Shown: positions 45,326 through 54,985, counted from the first letter of the stretch. The stretch is 64,000 bases of DNA from FEN-1297 sp963843605 (GCA_963843605.1 CAWJLA010000008.1:496001-560000), one strand, 5' to 3'. Translations and numbers: made by a program. The notes: generated by a model not told the origin, from the sequence alone.

Positions 45326-46633
45326 ATGGATATAAAAATAAAAAATATATTAACCGGTAATTGTCTGAAATATACTGAAACTTTTATTCCTATGATTCTC
45401 TTGGTAATTATTTCATTTGGGCAAAGCCAAGCCCAATGGCAAATAACAAGTCTGCCCGGTAACGCTGCCGTAAATACCATAGTTATAAAAGACTCTTATA
45501 TTTTTGCCGGTACAAACGGGGACGGGATATTTGTTTCGACAGATAACGGTGAGAACTGGGATAGTATTAATGTGGGCATGCAGAGTAAAACCGTGCATGC
45601 ATTTTTAGCTAACGGAAATACCGTTTTCGCAGGGACCGAAGCCGGCGTTTCAATTTCAACGGATAACGGTAAAAGCTGGAATTCAATTAACTCCGGATTA
45701 TCCGGTTTGGGCGTCTGGTCTTTGGGCGTCAATTCCGATATTTCCGGCGACACTACAATCTTTGCCGGTACCTGGAGCGGAGTTTATTCAACAACGGATA
45801 AAGGTAAAAATTGGAAAGCAACCGGACTATCAAACACATCCGTACCGGTGCATTCCATAATTGTTCACAAGAATTATATTTTCGCGGCAACCTTAACCAA
45901 CGGGATATTTGTCTCTGTAGACAACGGATTAACCTGGAAAAATATTATTCTTCCTCTGTCGGACAAAAGTTACGAACCTGGATTTACCGTACCGGTTTGT
46001 TCAATATCTAAATTGATTAGTTCGACTTCTACTTATATTGTAGCCGGTTCTTGGTACGGAGATTTATATTATATGGATTATAAAGCCTCGGTATTCCAAG
46101 TAGCTATTATTATATATAAACAAGCTGTACCTTTACTCTGCCTTGCCGGTAGAAATGATACGCTTTTTGCAGCTAACTCATCCGGCTATTTTTTTGTAGC
46201 CGACCAAAATCAAATCTGGCATCGTTCAAGTTTTCCTCCGTTAGGAGCCGGTGCCGTTTATTCTATGGCGTTTAACCACTCTTATATATTTGCCGCAACC
46301 GGAAAAGGCATTTGGCGTTTGTGGTACCCTGATCAAGTTACAAATACTAATTCTTCCGAAGACAGGCCTTCCGGTTTTGTACTCGATCAGAATTACCCGA
46401 ACCCGTTTAATCCTTCTACAATAATTAATTTTGAACTGCCGGCAGAATCATTCGTTACACTTAAAATATTTGACCCGCTGGGAAGAGAAGTTACTACTCT
46501 AGTCTCGCAAGAAATGTCCGCCGGCAAATATACGCGGCAATGGGACGCGGACGGATATACGGGCGGAGTGTATTTTTACAGAATGACTGCTGGAGACCGC
46601 TCTATCGTTAAGAAGATGATCTTGATAAAATAG
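45326..46633 (+). CDS. Por-tailed Asp-box beta-propeller, cassette copy 3
   Basis: 435 residues. Signal peptide (PMILLVIISFGQSQAQ), Asp-box repeats (STDNGENWDSI, STDNGKSWNSI, TTDKGKNWKAT, SVDNGLTWKNI), then a Por tail (FVLDQNYPNPFNPSTIINFE...VKKMILIK). The first ~320 residues follow the copy-2 propeller closely, but the sorting tail is of a different subtype (REVTTLVSQEMSAGKYTRQW rather than VNERQTAGxHSVKFDA). The tail therefore looks exchanged by recombination with another Por protein. Predicted surface location; binding partner unknown. Confidence 0.87.
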   Translation: MDIKIKNILTGNCLKYTETFIPMILLVIISFGQSQAQWQITSLPGNAAVNTIVIKDSYIFAGTNGDGIFVSTDNGENWDSINVGMQSKTVHAFLANGNTVFAGTEAGVSISTDNGKSWNSINSGLSGLGVWSLGVNSDISGDTTIFAGTWSGVYSTTDKGKNWKATGLSNTSVPVHSIIVHKNYIFAATLTNGIFVSVDNGLTWKNIILPLSDKSYEPGFTVPVCSISKLISSTSTYIVAGSWYGDLYYMDYKASVFQVAIIIYKQAVPLLCLAGRNDTLFAANSSGYFFVADQNQIWHRSSFPPLGAGAVYSMAFNHSYIFAATGKGIWRLWYPDQVTNTNSSEDRPSGFVLDQNYPNPFNPSTIINFELPAESFVTLKIFDPLGREVTTLVSQEMSAGKYTRQWDADGYTGGVYFYRMTAGDRSIVKKMILIK

Positions 46634-46849
46634 TATCACTGAGGTTGGACCGTTGATTAAGGACTTTGTTCGGTCGCTTGTTCTCCGAATATTCAACAAT
46701 TGAAGAAAATATACTCATACAAATTTCAATAATTTTATTTTCTCTTTTCAATTTTCTATTTAACTTGAAATCAGGAATAATTATAATTAGTTATCTTAAA
46801 TAGTTATTTGCAACTAACTGCTCTGAATTTTGAGAATTGAGGGAGTATT

Positions 46850-49000
46850 GTGAATAATCTAATCCGGTGCTTAATAGTATTTTTTCTCCTAATACCTTCC
46901 TGCTTATATCCGCAATGGGTTCAGACCGACGGGCCGTACGGCGGCACGATAACATCCTTGGCATTTGCCGACTCAATTCTTTTAGCAGGTACTCAACATA
47001 CAGGGGCCTATTTCTCTTCGGATAACGGGGGAAATTGGATTCCGATAGCCGGTTTATCAAATACAAAATTCATTTTAGGAATCGCAACATCGGGTAAGAA
47101 GATAATAGTATCGACGGACTCAGGGACTTATATTTCGAAAAATTGCGGACTGAATTGGTATCGAGTTACCCGGCAAACATTTGGTTCAGTCGTTTTTTTA
47201 GACACTCTTTTATTCGCAACAAACGGTTCGAGTCCACTCCTTTCTTCAGATTACGGGATTTCCTGGAATGAAATAAATTCCGGGTTAGAACAACGCGCAA
47301 TAAGGTTTTTGGCAATCTCTCCTCAAAAATCCGGGGATAGTATCAGGTATATTTATGCCGCTACTGACAGCGAAGTATTTGTTTCAACTAACAACGGTAC
47401 AACCTGGGGAGAAGCTGATTCCGGAATAGCCAAAGAACGGATCATGAGCATGGGTGTTAGCGATTCCAGCATATATGTTAGCACCTATCATAAAGGGGTT
47501 TACCGCAGTATGAATCATGGAAGATGTTGGTCTGCTGCTAATAACGGTTTGCCGCCGGCAGCATTTGTAGAAGAGTTTGCGGCCTCAGGTACTACTATAT
47601 TTGCCGGTACGCAAGTTGGAGCTTTTAGAACGACTGATAACGGACTCTCTTGGAACTCAATCAACACCGGGATTCCGGAACCTTACCGCTGGATAAAAAC
47701 TATCGCGGTTTCTCCTTACAAAACCGGGAGCAGCTTTCCCTTAATCTTTATAGGAACAGGATACAAGGGCGTTTTTCGATCTAGTGATAACGGCGATACC
47801 TGGTTTCCGGTATGCAAAGGATTACGCGATCTATTAATTGAATTTGTAGGTACCGTACCGAACAGCAACGGCGGAAACAATATCTTTGCAGGCTCCATTA
47901 ATGGAAGCGGAGGACTTTATGTCTCAACCGATAACGGTTTTATTTGGAAAGGAGACACTACTGCAGGTTTGTCGAACCATGAGGTTACCTCAATTTTTTT
48001 AAAAGATTCCGAAACTTACGCAGGGACATTCGGTGCCGGTATCTTTCGTTCCGAAGACTACGGAATAACCTGGCATCCGTTTAACAACGGACTTCCCGAT
48101 CTTCTCATTAGTTCATTTTCTTCTTTAGGAACAGAGGTGTTAGCCGGACTGTATGATTTTGGATTATTCTGTTCATCGAACAACGGGGATAATTGGATTG
48201 ACAAAGGTCAGCTGTCCTTTGTTAGAAATGGAATGATTTATAAATTTGGCATTTATTCAATGGCAGTTCTGGATTCAGTTATTTTTGCGGGAACTTTTGG
48301 TTATGGAATATTTCGTTCTACTGATAATGGCGCAAAATGGTCGGAAATGAATAACGGTCTTACCAGCAAATATATAAATACTATTACCGTTTCAGGTACG
48401 AATATCTATATAGGTTCAAGTGATAAAGGTGTCTTCCGCTCTACCGACGCTGGCAAGACCTGGGAACCAATGAACTCAGGATTAGGCAGCAATAATATTT
48501 ATTCACTTGCAATCTCCGGAGAAAATATTTTCGCCGGGACAATAGGTAATGGTGTATCTCTTTATTTGAATAACGAAAAGAGATGGACTTCGATTAATTC
48601 AGGTTTGAAGTCGACCGATGTTTTTCGTCTCGCAGTATCCGATACATATTTATATTGTGCAACTCGTCTTGAGGGTATTTGGTGCCGGCCTTTGTCCGAA
48701 ATTACCGGGGTGCAGTATATAAACAATAATAGTCCGAACCGATATTACCTGACGCAAAACTTTCCCAATCCTTTCAACCCTACCACAATAATCAGATACC
48801 AGTTGCCTGTTAATACTTATGTAACATTAAAAATTTATGATATACTCGGGAGAGAAATAGCCATACTTGTAAATGAACGTCAACCCGCAGGCATTCATTC
48901 GGTTACATTAAATGCCGGAACATTCTCCAGCGGGGTTTACTTCTTTCGCTTGCAAACAGATACTTTTTCAGATACGAAGAAACTAATATTGCTCAAATGA
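46850..49000 (+). CDS. large Por-tailed Asp-box beta-propeller protein
   Basis: 716 residues from GTG 46850 with GAGGGAG six bases upstream. Signal peptide (CLIVFFLLIPSCLYPQW). About a dozen Asp-box blades (SSDNGGNWIPI, STNNGTTWGEA, SSDNGDTWFPV, STDNGFIWKG, STDNGAKWSEM, STDAGKTWEPM) suggest two propellers in tandem. A Por sorting tail follows (YYLTQNFPNPFNPTTIIRYQ...KKLILLK). It resembles the cassette propellers in style but is not a direct copy and has no receptor/DUF4249 pair in front. Role unknown; secreted or surface binding is the safest reading. The 216 bases before it contain no other gene. Confidence 0.85.
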   Translation: MNNLIRCLIVFFLLIPSCLYPQWVQTDGPYGGTITSLAFADSILLAGTQHTGAYFSSDNGGNWIPIAGLSNTKFILGIATSGKKIIVSTDSGTYISKNCGLNWYRVTRQTFGSVVFLDTLLFATNGSSPLLSSDYGISWNEINSGLEQRAIRFLAISPQKSGDSIRYIYAATDSEVFVSTNNGTTWGEADSGIAKERIMSMGVSDSSIYVSTYHKGVYRSMNHGRCWSAANNGLPPAAFVEEFAASGTTIFAGTQVGAFRTTDNGLSWNSINTGIPEPYRWIKTIAVSPYKTGSSFPLIFIGTGYKGVFRSSDNGDTWFPVCKGLRDLLIEFVGTVPNSNGGNNIFAGSINGSGGLYVSTDNGFIWKGDTTAGLSNHEVTSIFLKDSETYAGTFGAGIFRSEDYGITWHPFNNGLPDLLISSFSSLGTEVLAGLYDFGLFCSSNNGDNWIDKGQLSFVRNGMIYKFGIYSMAVLDSVIFAGTFGYGIFRSTDNGAKWSEMNNGLTSKYINTITVSGTNIYIGSSDKGVFRSTDAGKTWEPMNSGLGSNNIYSLAISGENIFAGTIGNGVSLYLNNEKRWTSINSGLKSTDVFRLAVSDTYLYCATRLEGIWCRPLSEITGVQYINNNSPNRYYLTQNFPNPFNPTTIIRYQLPVNTYVTLKIYDILGREIAILVNERQPAGIHSVTLNAGTFSSGVYFFRLQTDTFSDTKKLILLK

Positions 49001-49377
49001 AATAAACAACTGACATCAACAACAAAAGATCAATAATTTTTGTCCTTAATCTAAAACAATCAATCCCTAAAATGGTCAGCTGCAATATTTAAACAATTAA
49101 ACGTTGTTCAGACAGTCCCATGGTTCGACTCCGCTCACCCTGATAACTTCATTGTCGTAACCCCATACGGACTTGCCTGACGGCAGGCAGAAGCGAGCGG
49201 TATCTGCTATGAAAACAATTTTTATTTTATCAATCCCAATTAGAGCATTCATTCTTAGAAGAGAATTCAAGTAAATCATATTTATGCTGAATATTTGCTA
49301 TTGTTCGGATCAAATATTATTATTTGACCATTAGAATATTTAAAACACCCTATTGTTTAATAAAGAACAACTTTAGC
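49001..49377. other. intergenic region with small palindromes
   Basis: About 377 bases between the large propeller and the DUF1680 gene. A palindrome at 49172-49190 (CTTGCCTGACGGCAGGCAG) and nearby GACTCCGCTCA-type text resemble dispersed hairpin repeats seen again at 51.4 and 60.2 kb. A 60-codon minus frame here is considered chance. Confidence 0.5.
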
Positions 49378-51312
49378 ATGAAAAACATACCTCCCTCCCT
49401 TAATCCGGTAAACATCTATTCTTTTTTATTTGTAATAATTTTATTCTTTATTGGTTCGACAAATATTTTTCCCCAGTACATCGGACAGTTTTCCGCGGAT
49501 CAAACCGTAAAACCGCAGATACAGGTTAAAGCCTACAGCTTCGATCTCAGCGATGTCAGACTGCTCGACAGCCGCTTCAAAGACAACATGGAACGCGACG
49601 GCAAGTGGCTCTTGAGCATCGATATCAACCGCCTGCTTCACAGCTGGAAGGTTAATGCCGGGATGCAAACATACGCAAAGCCTTTGGGAGGATGGGAAGG
49701 TCTGGACGTTGAATTAAGAGGGCACACAACCGGACACGTACTTTCCGGTTTAGCATTAATGTATGCTTCCACCGGTGATGCTGCATATAAAGAAAAAGCA
49801 GATTCTATTGTAAGCGACTTAGCTGAAATTCAGAAAGTGCTGAATCAGGATGGTTACTTAAGCGCGTTCCCGCAAAATTTAATTAACCGTGTTATTGAAG
49901 GCAAGCCGGTTTGGGCGCCGTGGTATACCATCCATAAAATAATGGCCGGACTGATTGATATGTATTTGTATGCCGGTAACAAGCAAGCTCTTGACGTCGT
50001 TACAAAGATGGGCGACTGGGCCTATAACAAGCTTAAGAATCTCTCCTCCGGTCAATTAGCCGTAATGATGAAAAACGAATTCGGCGGAATGATCGAATCG
50101 GCTTATAATCTTTACGGAATTACCGGCAATATAAAATATGAAAAGCTGGCGGAATTCTTTTTCGATCATAAAGTGTTCGATCCTTTGCTGCAGGGAAAAG
50201 ATGATTTACCGGGATTGCATGCCAATACACAAATCCCTAAAATAATCGGTGAAGCGAGAGGCTATGAATTAACCGCCGATAAGAAAGCAAAAGCCATCGC
50301 GGACTTTTTCTGGCAGACGGTAATCGATCATCATACTTATGTAACCGGCGGCAACAGCGACTACGAGCACTTCTTTAAACCCGATGAGATATCAAAGCAT
50401 TTATCAAAAGCTACAACCGAATCTTGCAATACTTATAACATGCTGAAACTTACGCGTCATCTTTTTACCTGGACTGCCGATGTAAAGTATGCCGACTATT
50501 ATGAGCGCGCGCTTTACAATCATATATTAGGTTCACAAGATCCTCATACAGGCATGGTAACATATTTTCTACCATATGAACCAGGCGCGTTTAAAACTTA
50601 CAGTACGAAGGATAGTTCTTTCTGGTGCTGTGTCGGAACCGGTTTTGAAAACCACGCAAAATACGGCGAAGCGATTTACTACCATGATAAGAAAGGTGTT
50701 TTTGTAAACCTGTTTATTCCTTCGGAACTAACATGGAAAGAGAAAGGATTTAAATTAACGCAGCAGACAAAATTTCCCGATGAGGCTGCAGCACATCTTA
50801 CAATTGATGAAGTAAAAGACGGAAATGTGCCTTTGTATATCAGATATCCTTCGTGGGCAACTTCCGGTGTTACAATTACTATCAACGGTGAAAAAGTTGA
50901 AGTTAATCAGAAACCGGACAGTTATATCACGTTAAACAAAACCTGGAAAGCCGGAGATAAGATTGATGTTGCTTTCCCGATGTCGCTGCACCTTGTTGCG
51001 ACGAATGATAATCCGAATATGGAAGCCGTTCTTTACGGTCCGATTGTTCTTGCCGGCGATATGGGAACCGAAGGTATGAAACCCCCGATGCCTTTTGCCA
51101 GAGATCAGCTCGATTATAAAAATGTCCCGATTCCCAAAGACATCGTTACAACACTAAACGCAAAAGGGAAAAAATTAGACGACTGGCTGAAACCGGTAAG
51201 CGGCGAACCGTTGGATTTTAAAACCGTTGGCGTTTCTTCAAAAGATATAACATTGATCCCCTTTTACCGGATTGACGAACAGCGCTATGTACTTTACTGG
51301 GATTTGAAATAA
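49378..51312 (+). CDS. DUF1680 beta-L-arabinofuranosidase (GH127/GH146-type)
   Basis: About 644 residues from ATG 49378; a TTG at 49324 also opens the frame but the signal peptide (IYSFLFVIILFFIGSTNIFP) fits the ATG better. The (alpha/alpha)6 domain shows GGWEGLDVELRGHTTGHVLS and the metal/catalytic cluster TESCNTYNMLKLTRHLF plus SSFWCCVGTGFENHAKYGEA; the paired cysteines supply the nucleophile and Zn ligands in this family. The WCCVGTGxEN form is closer to GH146 than to classic GH127 (CCPPN). C-terminal sandwiches follow (VPLYIRYPSWATSGVTITIN). It removes beta-L-arabinofuranose, which is found on plant glycoproteins and pectic arabinan. A GH127-like relic at 31.3 kb suggests that a second family member was lost. 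Confidence 0.9.
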   Translation: MKNIPPSLNPVNIYSFLFVIILFFIGSTNIFPQYIGQFSADQTVKPQIQVKAYSFDLSDVRLLDSRFKDNMERDGKWLLSIDINRLLHSWKVNAGMQTYAKPLGGWEGLDVELRGHTTGHVLSGLALMYASTGDAAYKEKADSIVSDLAEIQKVLNQDGYLSAFPQNLINRVIEGKPVWAPWYTIHKIMAGLIDMYLYAGNKQALDVVTKMGDWAYNKLKNLSSGQLAVMMKNEFGGMIESAYNLYGITGNIKYEKLAEFFFDHKVFDPLLQGKDDLPGLHANTQIPKIIGEARGYELTADKKAKAIADFFWQTVIDHHTYVTGGNSDYEHFFKPDEISKHLSKATTESCNTYNMLKLTRHLFTWTADVKYADYYERALYNHILGSQDPHTGMVTYFLPYEPGAFKTYSTKDSSFWCCVGTGFENHAKYGEAIYYHDKKGVFVNLFIPSELTWKEKGFKLTQQTKFPDEAAAHLTIDEVKDGNVPLYIRYPSWATSGVTITINGEKVEVNQKPDSYITLNKTWKAGDKIDVAFPMSLHLVATNDNPNMEAVLYGPIVLAGDMGTEGMKPPMPFARDQLDYKNVPIPKDIVTTLNAKGKKLDDWLKPVSGEPLDFKTVGVSSKDITLIPFYRIDEQRYVLYWDLK

Positions 51313-51709
51313 TTTTTAAGATCCTTTACTCGTTGAGCGAATTATGCAATCAGATAAGTATAGGAAATTATTTTATAAGGCTATTTCTATTATAAACTAA
51401 AATGTCGCCGTGAGCGAAGTCGAACGGTGAATGCCGGTCTTCCACTCCGCTCAGTCCGACATAAATTTCTATTTACATCGTTGTCCGGTAGTTGAACTGC
51501 CGGACATACTCTCTTCGCCAGTTGAACTGTCGAAGAACTGGGGGATCTTGTGACGCCCAAAAGAATTTGCGCTGAGGCTGCTGCCGTTTGTTACCTATTG
51601 CTTTAACCGGGTCTTTGGTATCTTGATCCGACTAAAATTTCCGTAATTAATTCCAACAAGGCTTGAAGAACGTGCCTTATATTTCATTATTAAAAAAAAC
51701 GGATGGTTT
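51313..51709. other. intergenic region with twin-hairpin repeat
   Basis: 397 bases between two plus-strand genes. It holds a degenerate copy of the twin-hairpin repeat at 51481-51538 and, just before, GAGCGAAGTCGAACGGTGA-type text that pairs with CACTCCGCTCAGTCCGAC. No gene or terminator with a T-tract was recognised. Confidence 0.6.
51481..51538. repeat. twin-hairpin repeat, copy 1 (degenerate)
   Basis: Two adjacent palindromes related to CCGGCAGTTGAACTGCCGG and TCGACAGTTGAACTGTCGA, each with a substitution in one arm here (ccggTagttg; tcgCcagttg). The same pair occurs at 53157, 55006 and 60266. Confidence 0.75.
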
Positions 51710-53140
51710 ATGAAAAAAACATTTTATTTCTTTTTGATATTCGGTTTATCTTTATTGATTTCATGCAGTGAAAAGAAATCAAATCCCGTGTTGACCATCG
51801 AAGGCGGTCAGGTAATCGGAGTGCAGACACCAACCAATGGGGTTGTTTCTTACAAGGGCATACCTTTCGCGGCTCCACCGGTAGGCGATTTACGATGGAA
51901 GGCACCCCAGCCTGTTGTTCCCTGGCAAGGTGTAAAAACAGCCGATAAATACGGTGATGCCGCCGAACAAGTAACCTGGGATCCAAATAGTTTCTACGGG
52001 AAGGAATGGAGAGCAAGCGGCTCGGTTCCGTTCAGCGAAGATTGTCTGTATCTTAATGTATGGACTCCCGCGGCCGGACAAATTGATAAAAAACTTCCCG
52101 TTGCAATGTGGATACACGGCGGCGGTTACAGGGAAGGTTTCGCGTTCGAACCTGAAATGGACGGAGGAGAATATTGGGCTTCACACGGCGTAATCTTAGT
52201 GTCGGTAACTTACCGTCTCGGCGTTATGGGTTTCTTCTCGCATCCGCTCTTGTCTGCCGAAAGTCCACACGGCGTATCAGGCAATTACGGATTACTTGAT
52301 CAAGTTGCCGCGCTTAAATGGATCCATGACAATATCAAACAGTTCGGCGGAGATCCGAATAATATAACAATATTCGGTCAAAGCGCAGGCGCGGGAAGTG
52401 TTCAGTCATTATGCGCTTCACCTCTATCAAAGGATCTTGTCAGTCAGGCAATAAGCATGAGCGGAGGCGGCCTTGGTGACTTCAGAATGGGAACCAACTC
52501 ACTTGACACGGCACAGATGGAAAACAAAGCTTTCATGGATTACTTTAAGAAAACAACATTGAAGGAAATGAGAGCCCTGTCTTTCGATCAGCTGACACAA
52601 ATGGCTAAAGACTATTCCGCGGCAACCAAGAAGCGGATGTTCTGGGGTCCGGTTGTGGACAACTACATGCTCACAGGCACCTTCAGTGAAGAAGCCCGCG
52701 CCGGAAAAATTGCAGACATTCCTTATATGTTCGGATATACCGCCAACGATTTGTTTGATATGACAAAAGCGGTTGAGGGTTTCTGCGCTCTGCGTGCTGA
52801 ACAAAGCAGCAAGCCGGCCTACGCTTACATGTTTGCCCGGCCGCTGCCCGGCGATTCAAGCGGAGCTTTTCACTCTTCCGATCTGTGGTATATATTCCAT
52901 TCATTTAAACACAGCTGGCGGCCTTTCACCGAAGCCGATAAAGAATTAAGCGCTAGAATGGTGGGGTACTGGACAAATTTTGCAAAGTACGGAAATCCTA
53001 ACGGTGATGAAAACGGGACCTGGACTCCTTACTCCGCTAAAAATTCCAAGGTAATGATTTTCAACGTAAACGGAGATAGGGCAACCTGCACTATGAGCGA
53101 CAAACCCGAATATAAGGGTAGCTCATTTAAATGGAAGTGA
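51710..53140 (+). CDS. type B carboxylesterase, lipoprotein
   Basis: 476 residues. Lipoprotein signal LIFGLSLLISCSEKKSNP with lipobox Cys near residue 20. Type B carboxylesterase motifs: VVSYKGIPFAAPPVGDLRWK, SEDCLYLNVWTP, WIHGGGYREGFAF (oxyanion loop) and NITIFGQSAGAGSVQSLCAS (nucleophile Ser). The acid position reads FGYTANDLFDM, Asp where Glu is usual, and the His lies in GAFHSSDLWYIFHSF. Likely substrates are acetyl or feruloyl esters of plant polysaccharide, judging from neighbours, but type B esterases are broad. It is somewhat short because the region between the acid and the His loop is trimmed. It follows the DUF1680 gene on the same strand after a 397-base gap. Confidence 0.88.
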   Translation: MKKTFYFFLIFGLSLLISCSEKKSNPVLTIEGGQVIGVQTPTNGVVSYKGIPFAAPPVGDLRWKAPQPVVPWQGVKTADKYGDAAEQVTWDPNSFYGKEWRASGSVPFSEDCLYLNVWTPAAGQIDKKLPVAMWIHGGGYREGFAFEPEMDGGEYWASHGVILVSVTYRLGVMGFFSHPLLSAESPHGVSGNYGLLDQVAALKWIHDNIKQFGGDPNNITIFGQSAGAGSVQSLCASPLSKDLVSQAISMSGGGLGDFRMGTNSLDTAQMENKAFMDYFKKTTLKEMRALSFDQLTQMAKDYSAATKKRMFWGPVVDNYMLTGTFSEEARAGKIADIPYMFGYTANDLFDMTKAVEGFCALRAEQSSKPAYAYMFARPLPGDSSGAFHSSDLWYIFHSFKHSWRPFTEADKELSARMVGYWTNFAKYGNPNGDENGTWTPYSAKNSKVMIFNVNGDRATCTMSDKPEYKGSSFKWK

Positions 53141-53156
53141 AATAATTAATTTAACG

Positions 53157-53214
53157 TTGTCCGGCAGTTGAACTGCCGGACAGATTCTCTTCGACAGTTG
53201 AACTGTCGAAAAAC
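53157..53214. repeat. twin-hairpin repeat, copy 2
   Basis: Perfect CCGGCAGTTGAACTGCCGG followed after nine bases by TCGACAGTTGAACTGTCGA. It begins about 17 bases after the carboxylesterase stop codon. Confidence 0.85.
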
Positions 53215-53502
53215 GGTTTACCCCAACTGTATTTGCGCCGACCAATAAATTGGAGTTGTCTCCTAACTTGGCGAACTAAATGCCTAAGTGGTAAAAATTA
53301 TATTTTCTTTATAATTGAATTATTAACTAACCGCTAAGGCACGCAGGACACAAAGCTGCACTAAGGAATTTTTGTTTGGTGAAAGAATAATATCGACAAC
53401 CTACAACCAACCGCCTACCACCAACGTCCAACAACCGCCAAGCGCGCAAAGCCCGCAAAGGGAATGAGAACTTATTATATTATATGAAATCCTTTTCGTT
53501 TC

Positions 53503-53556
53503 TTGGCGTTCTTTGCGGTGAAAAAAAACCGCAAGAACGCAATGATCGCCAAGGTT
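53503..53556. terminator. long imperfect hairpin, possible bidirectional terminator
   Basis: Arms around CTTGGCGTTCTTTGCGGT pair imperfectly with ACCGCAAGAACGC and CGCCAAGG across an A8 loop. It lies between two converging genes. There is no clean U-run, so function is uncertain. Confidence 0.4.
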
Positions 53557-53601
53557 TATTTTAATTATACCTGTCAATATTGCTATTTAAATAAAGAGCG
53601 G

Positions 53602-54840
53602 TCAGCTTTTCTTTGCCGGCTGCAATCTATAAGGTTCAAGCTGAGTATTGAATTTTAGGATAAGCTTTTTTAAAGCATCAAAATTTACTTTGCCTTTCCT
53701 GAGCATCCCTACTTCCCAGGTCGGCGGAATTCTCATTGCAACAAGTTGTCCTGCTTCAAGTAAGTTTGCTCCGGTTTCGGCAATATCCAATCCATTTTCC
53801 CAGGTCCTTGCGGAATCATTCAGCCACTCATTGCCCTGGTTAATAATCTTTGTCACCCATCCTTCCCTGTCGGGAACCGATGGAAGAATATCCGGAGAGC
53901 GTTTCCTGAAAAAGCCCATTATTGCCGCGGGTATGGAAGGATCTCTTACGCTGCCGTCCTCATAAAACACTCCGTGTACCGGGCCCCATCCTTTACGGAC
54001 AATCATTAATTCCCAGATGTACCAGCCTACCTTTGCTTTCATATGTTCCTGCAGAGTAACATCGTAAGGATTGGCCCTGGCGATGCAGCCCGTCTCGCCG
54101 TCAAATAACGGTTTATGCACTTTTGCGGCGAACTCTTTTGCCTTCATGATGTCGTTTCTTATTTCCTCGCGGGTCTGAAGGTAATCATGAAACTGCAGCA
54201 CATCGACATACGGTGCAAGTTTAATCATGCCGTCTGTAAAGGCCATCCCTATCGTAACCGGCGTATTAGGATCGAGCTTATGGAAAGTTTCGGCCATGAA
54301 TTTTGCATTTTCAAATTTCTCGGCAACAAGCTCTTTTGGAGATGTCGGCCAGTCCGGTTCGTTCATAACATCCCAGAACCTGAGTCCCGGCTCGCCGGAT
54401 ACAGCGTCAACCAGGAACTTTGCCCATTCTCTTCCTTCGGCTCTTAAGGCAGTATCTTTTATCCAGGGTCCGCTTCCCACAACCGGCATTACTCCGATAC
54501 CTCTTTTATAACATTCGCCGATAAATTGTCTTAACTTAGCGGGAAGATTTTCTTTATCCTCTTTATACAAAGCGTACGGAACAAACACCCGCACCTGGTT
54601 AAGATTCAGACTTTTAGCCAGATCAAGATCGAACTCAACCATTGATGAATCGTAATTTATCCACCAGTCGATATGATGCCTCGGCGAAACGGCGTTTGCC
54701 GGTGTATAATTGAATCCTCTTATTAAAGAAGGATCGTTTGAACCGGTGAAATCAAATTTGGATTTTTTCTCTCCCGAACCGGCAATTGCGGCTTGTGATA
54801 GAACAAAGATTATAAATGTTGTTATAAAAATATTTTTCAT
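53602..54840 (-). CDS. GH5-like exported glycosidase
   Basis: 412 residues with signal peptide MKNIFITTFIIFVLSQAAIA. TIM-barrel glycosidase of clan A: SLIRGFNYTPANAVSPRHHI, LDLAKSLNLNQVRVFVPYAL, GLRFWDVMNEPDWP with the acid/base Glu in NEP, and KPLFDGETGCIARANPYD with the candidate nucleophile Glu. The spacing and motifs fit GH5 or a near relative; the subfamily and substrate (mannan, glucan or galactan) cannot be given. It is surrounded by arabinoxylan enzymes but divergently placed from the carboxylesterase. A GGAAACGTTTTC palindrome lies 146 bases upstream and may bring it under LacI-family control. Confidence 0.78.
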   Translation of the reverse strand: MKNIFITTFIIFVLSQAAIAGSGEKKSKFDFTGSNDPSLIRGFNYTPANAVSPRHHIDWWINYDSSMVEFDLDLAKSLNLNQVRVFVPYALYKEDKENLPAKLRQFIGECYKRGIGVMPVVGSGPWIKDTALRAEGREWAKFLVDAVSGEPGLRFWDVMNEPDWPTSPKELVAEKFENAKFMAETFHKLDPNTPVTIGMAFTDGMIKLAPYVDVLQFHDYLQTREEIRNDIMKAKEFAAKVHKPLFDGETGCIARANPYDVTLQEHMKAKVGWYIWELMIVRKGWGPVHGVFYEDGSVRDPSIPAAIMGFFRKRSPDILPSVPDREGWVTKIINQGNEWLNDSARTWENGLDIAETGANLLEAGQLVAMRIPPTWEVGMLRKGKVNFDALKKLILKFNTQLEPYRLQPAKKS

Positions 54841-54985
54841 AATCAGATATCTCTTTAATTGATAAAACTATTAACATAAAAATAATGATAGCGGTCTTCC
54901 CGGATTAAACCGGAATTCTCTCATAAACTTCAAGCTTAATTTTTTTATTAAATAGAATACAATTAATGATCTTAATCTATTCTGC

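Larger units (their letters stand above)
53141..53601. other. intergenic region between converging genes, hairpin-rich
   Basis: 461 bases where plus-strand carboxylesterase and minus-strand GH5 converge. It contains a twin-hairpin repeat (53157-53214), a stretch of CTAAGGCACGCAGGACAC-type text, and a long hairpin near 53503-53556 (TTGGCGTTCTTTGCGGTG...CGCAAGAACGC...CGCCAAGG) that could stop transcription from both sides. Confidence 0.55.

Noticed and set aside
45326..49000. Asp-box propellers considered as Ycf48-type photosystem assembly factors or sialidases
   Set aside because: They share only the generic Asp-box blade; signal peptides, Por tails and context argue for secreted binding proteins, and sialidase catalytic residues are not seen.
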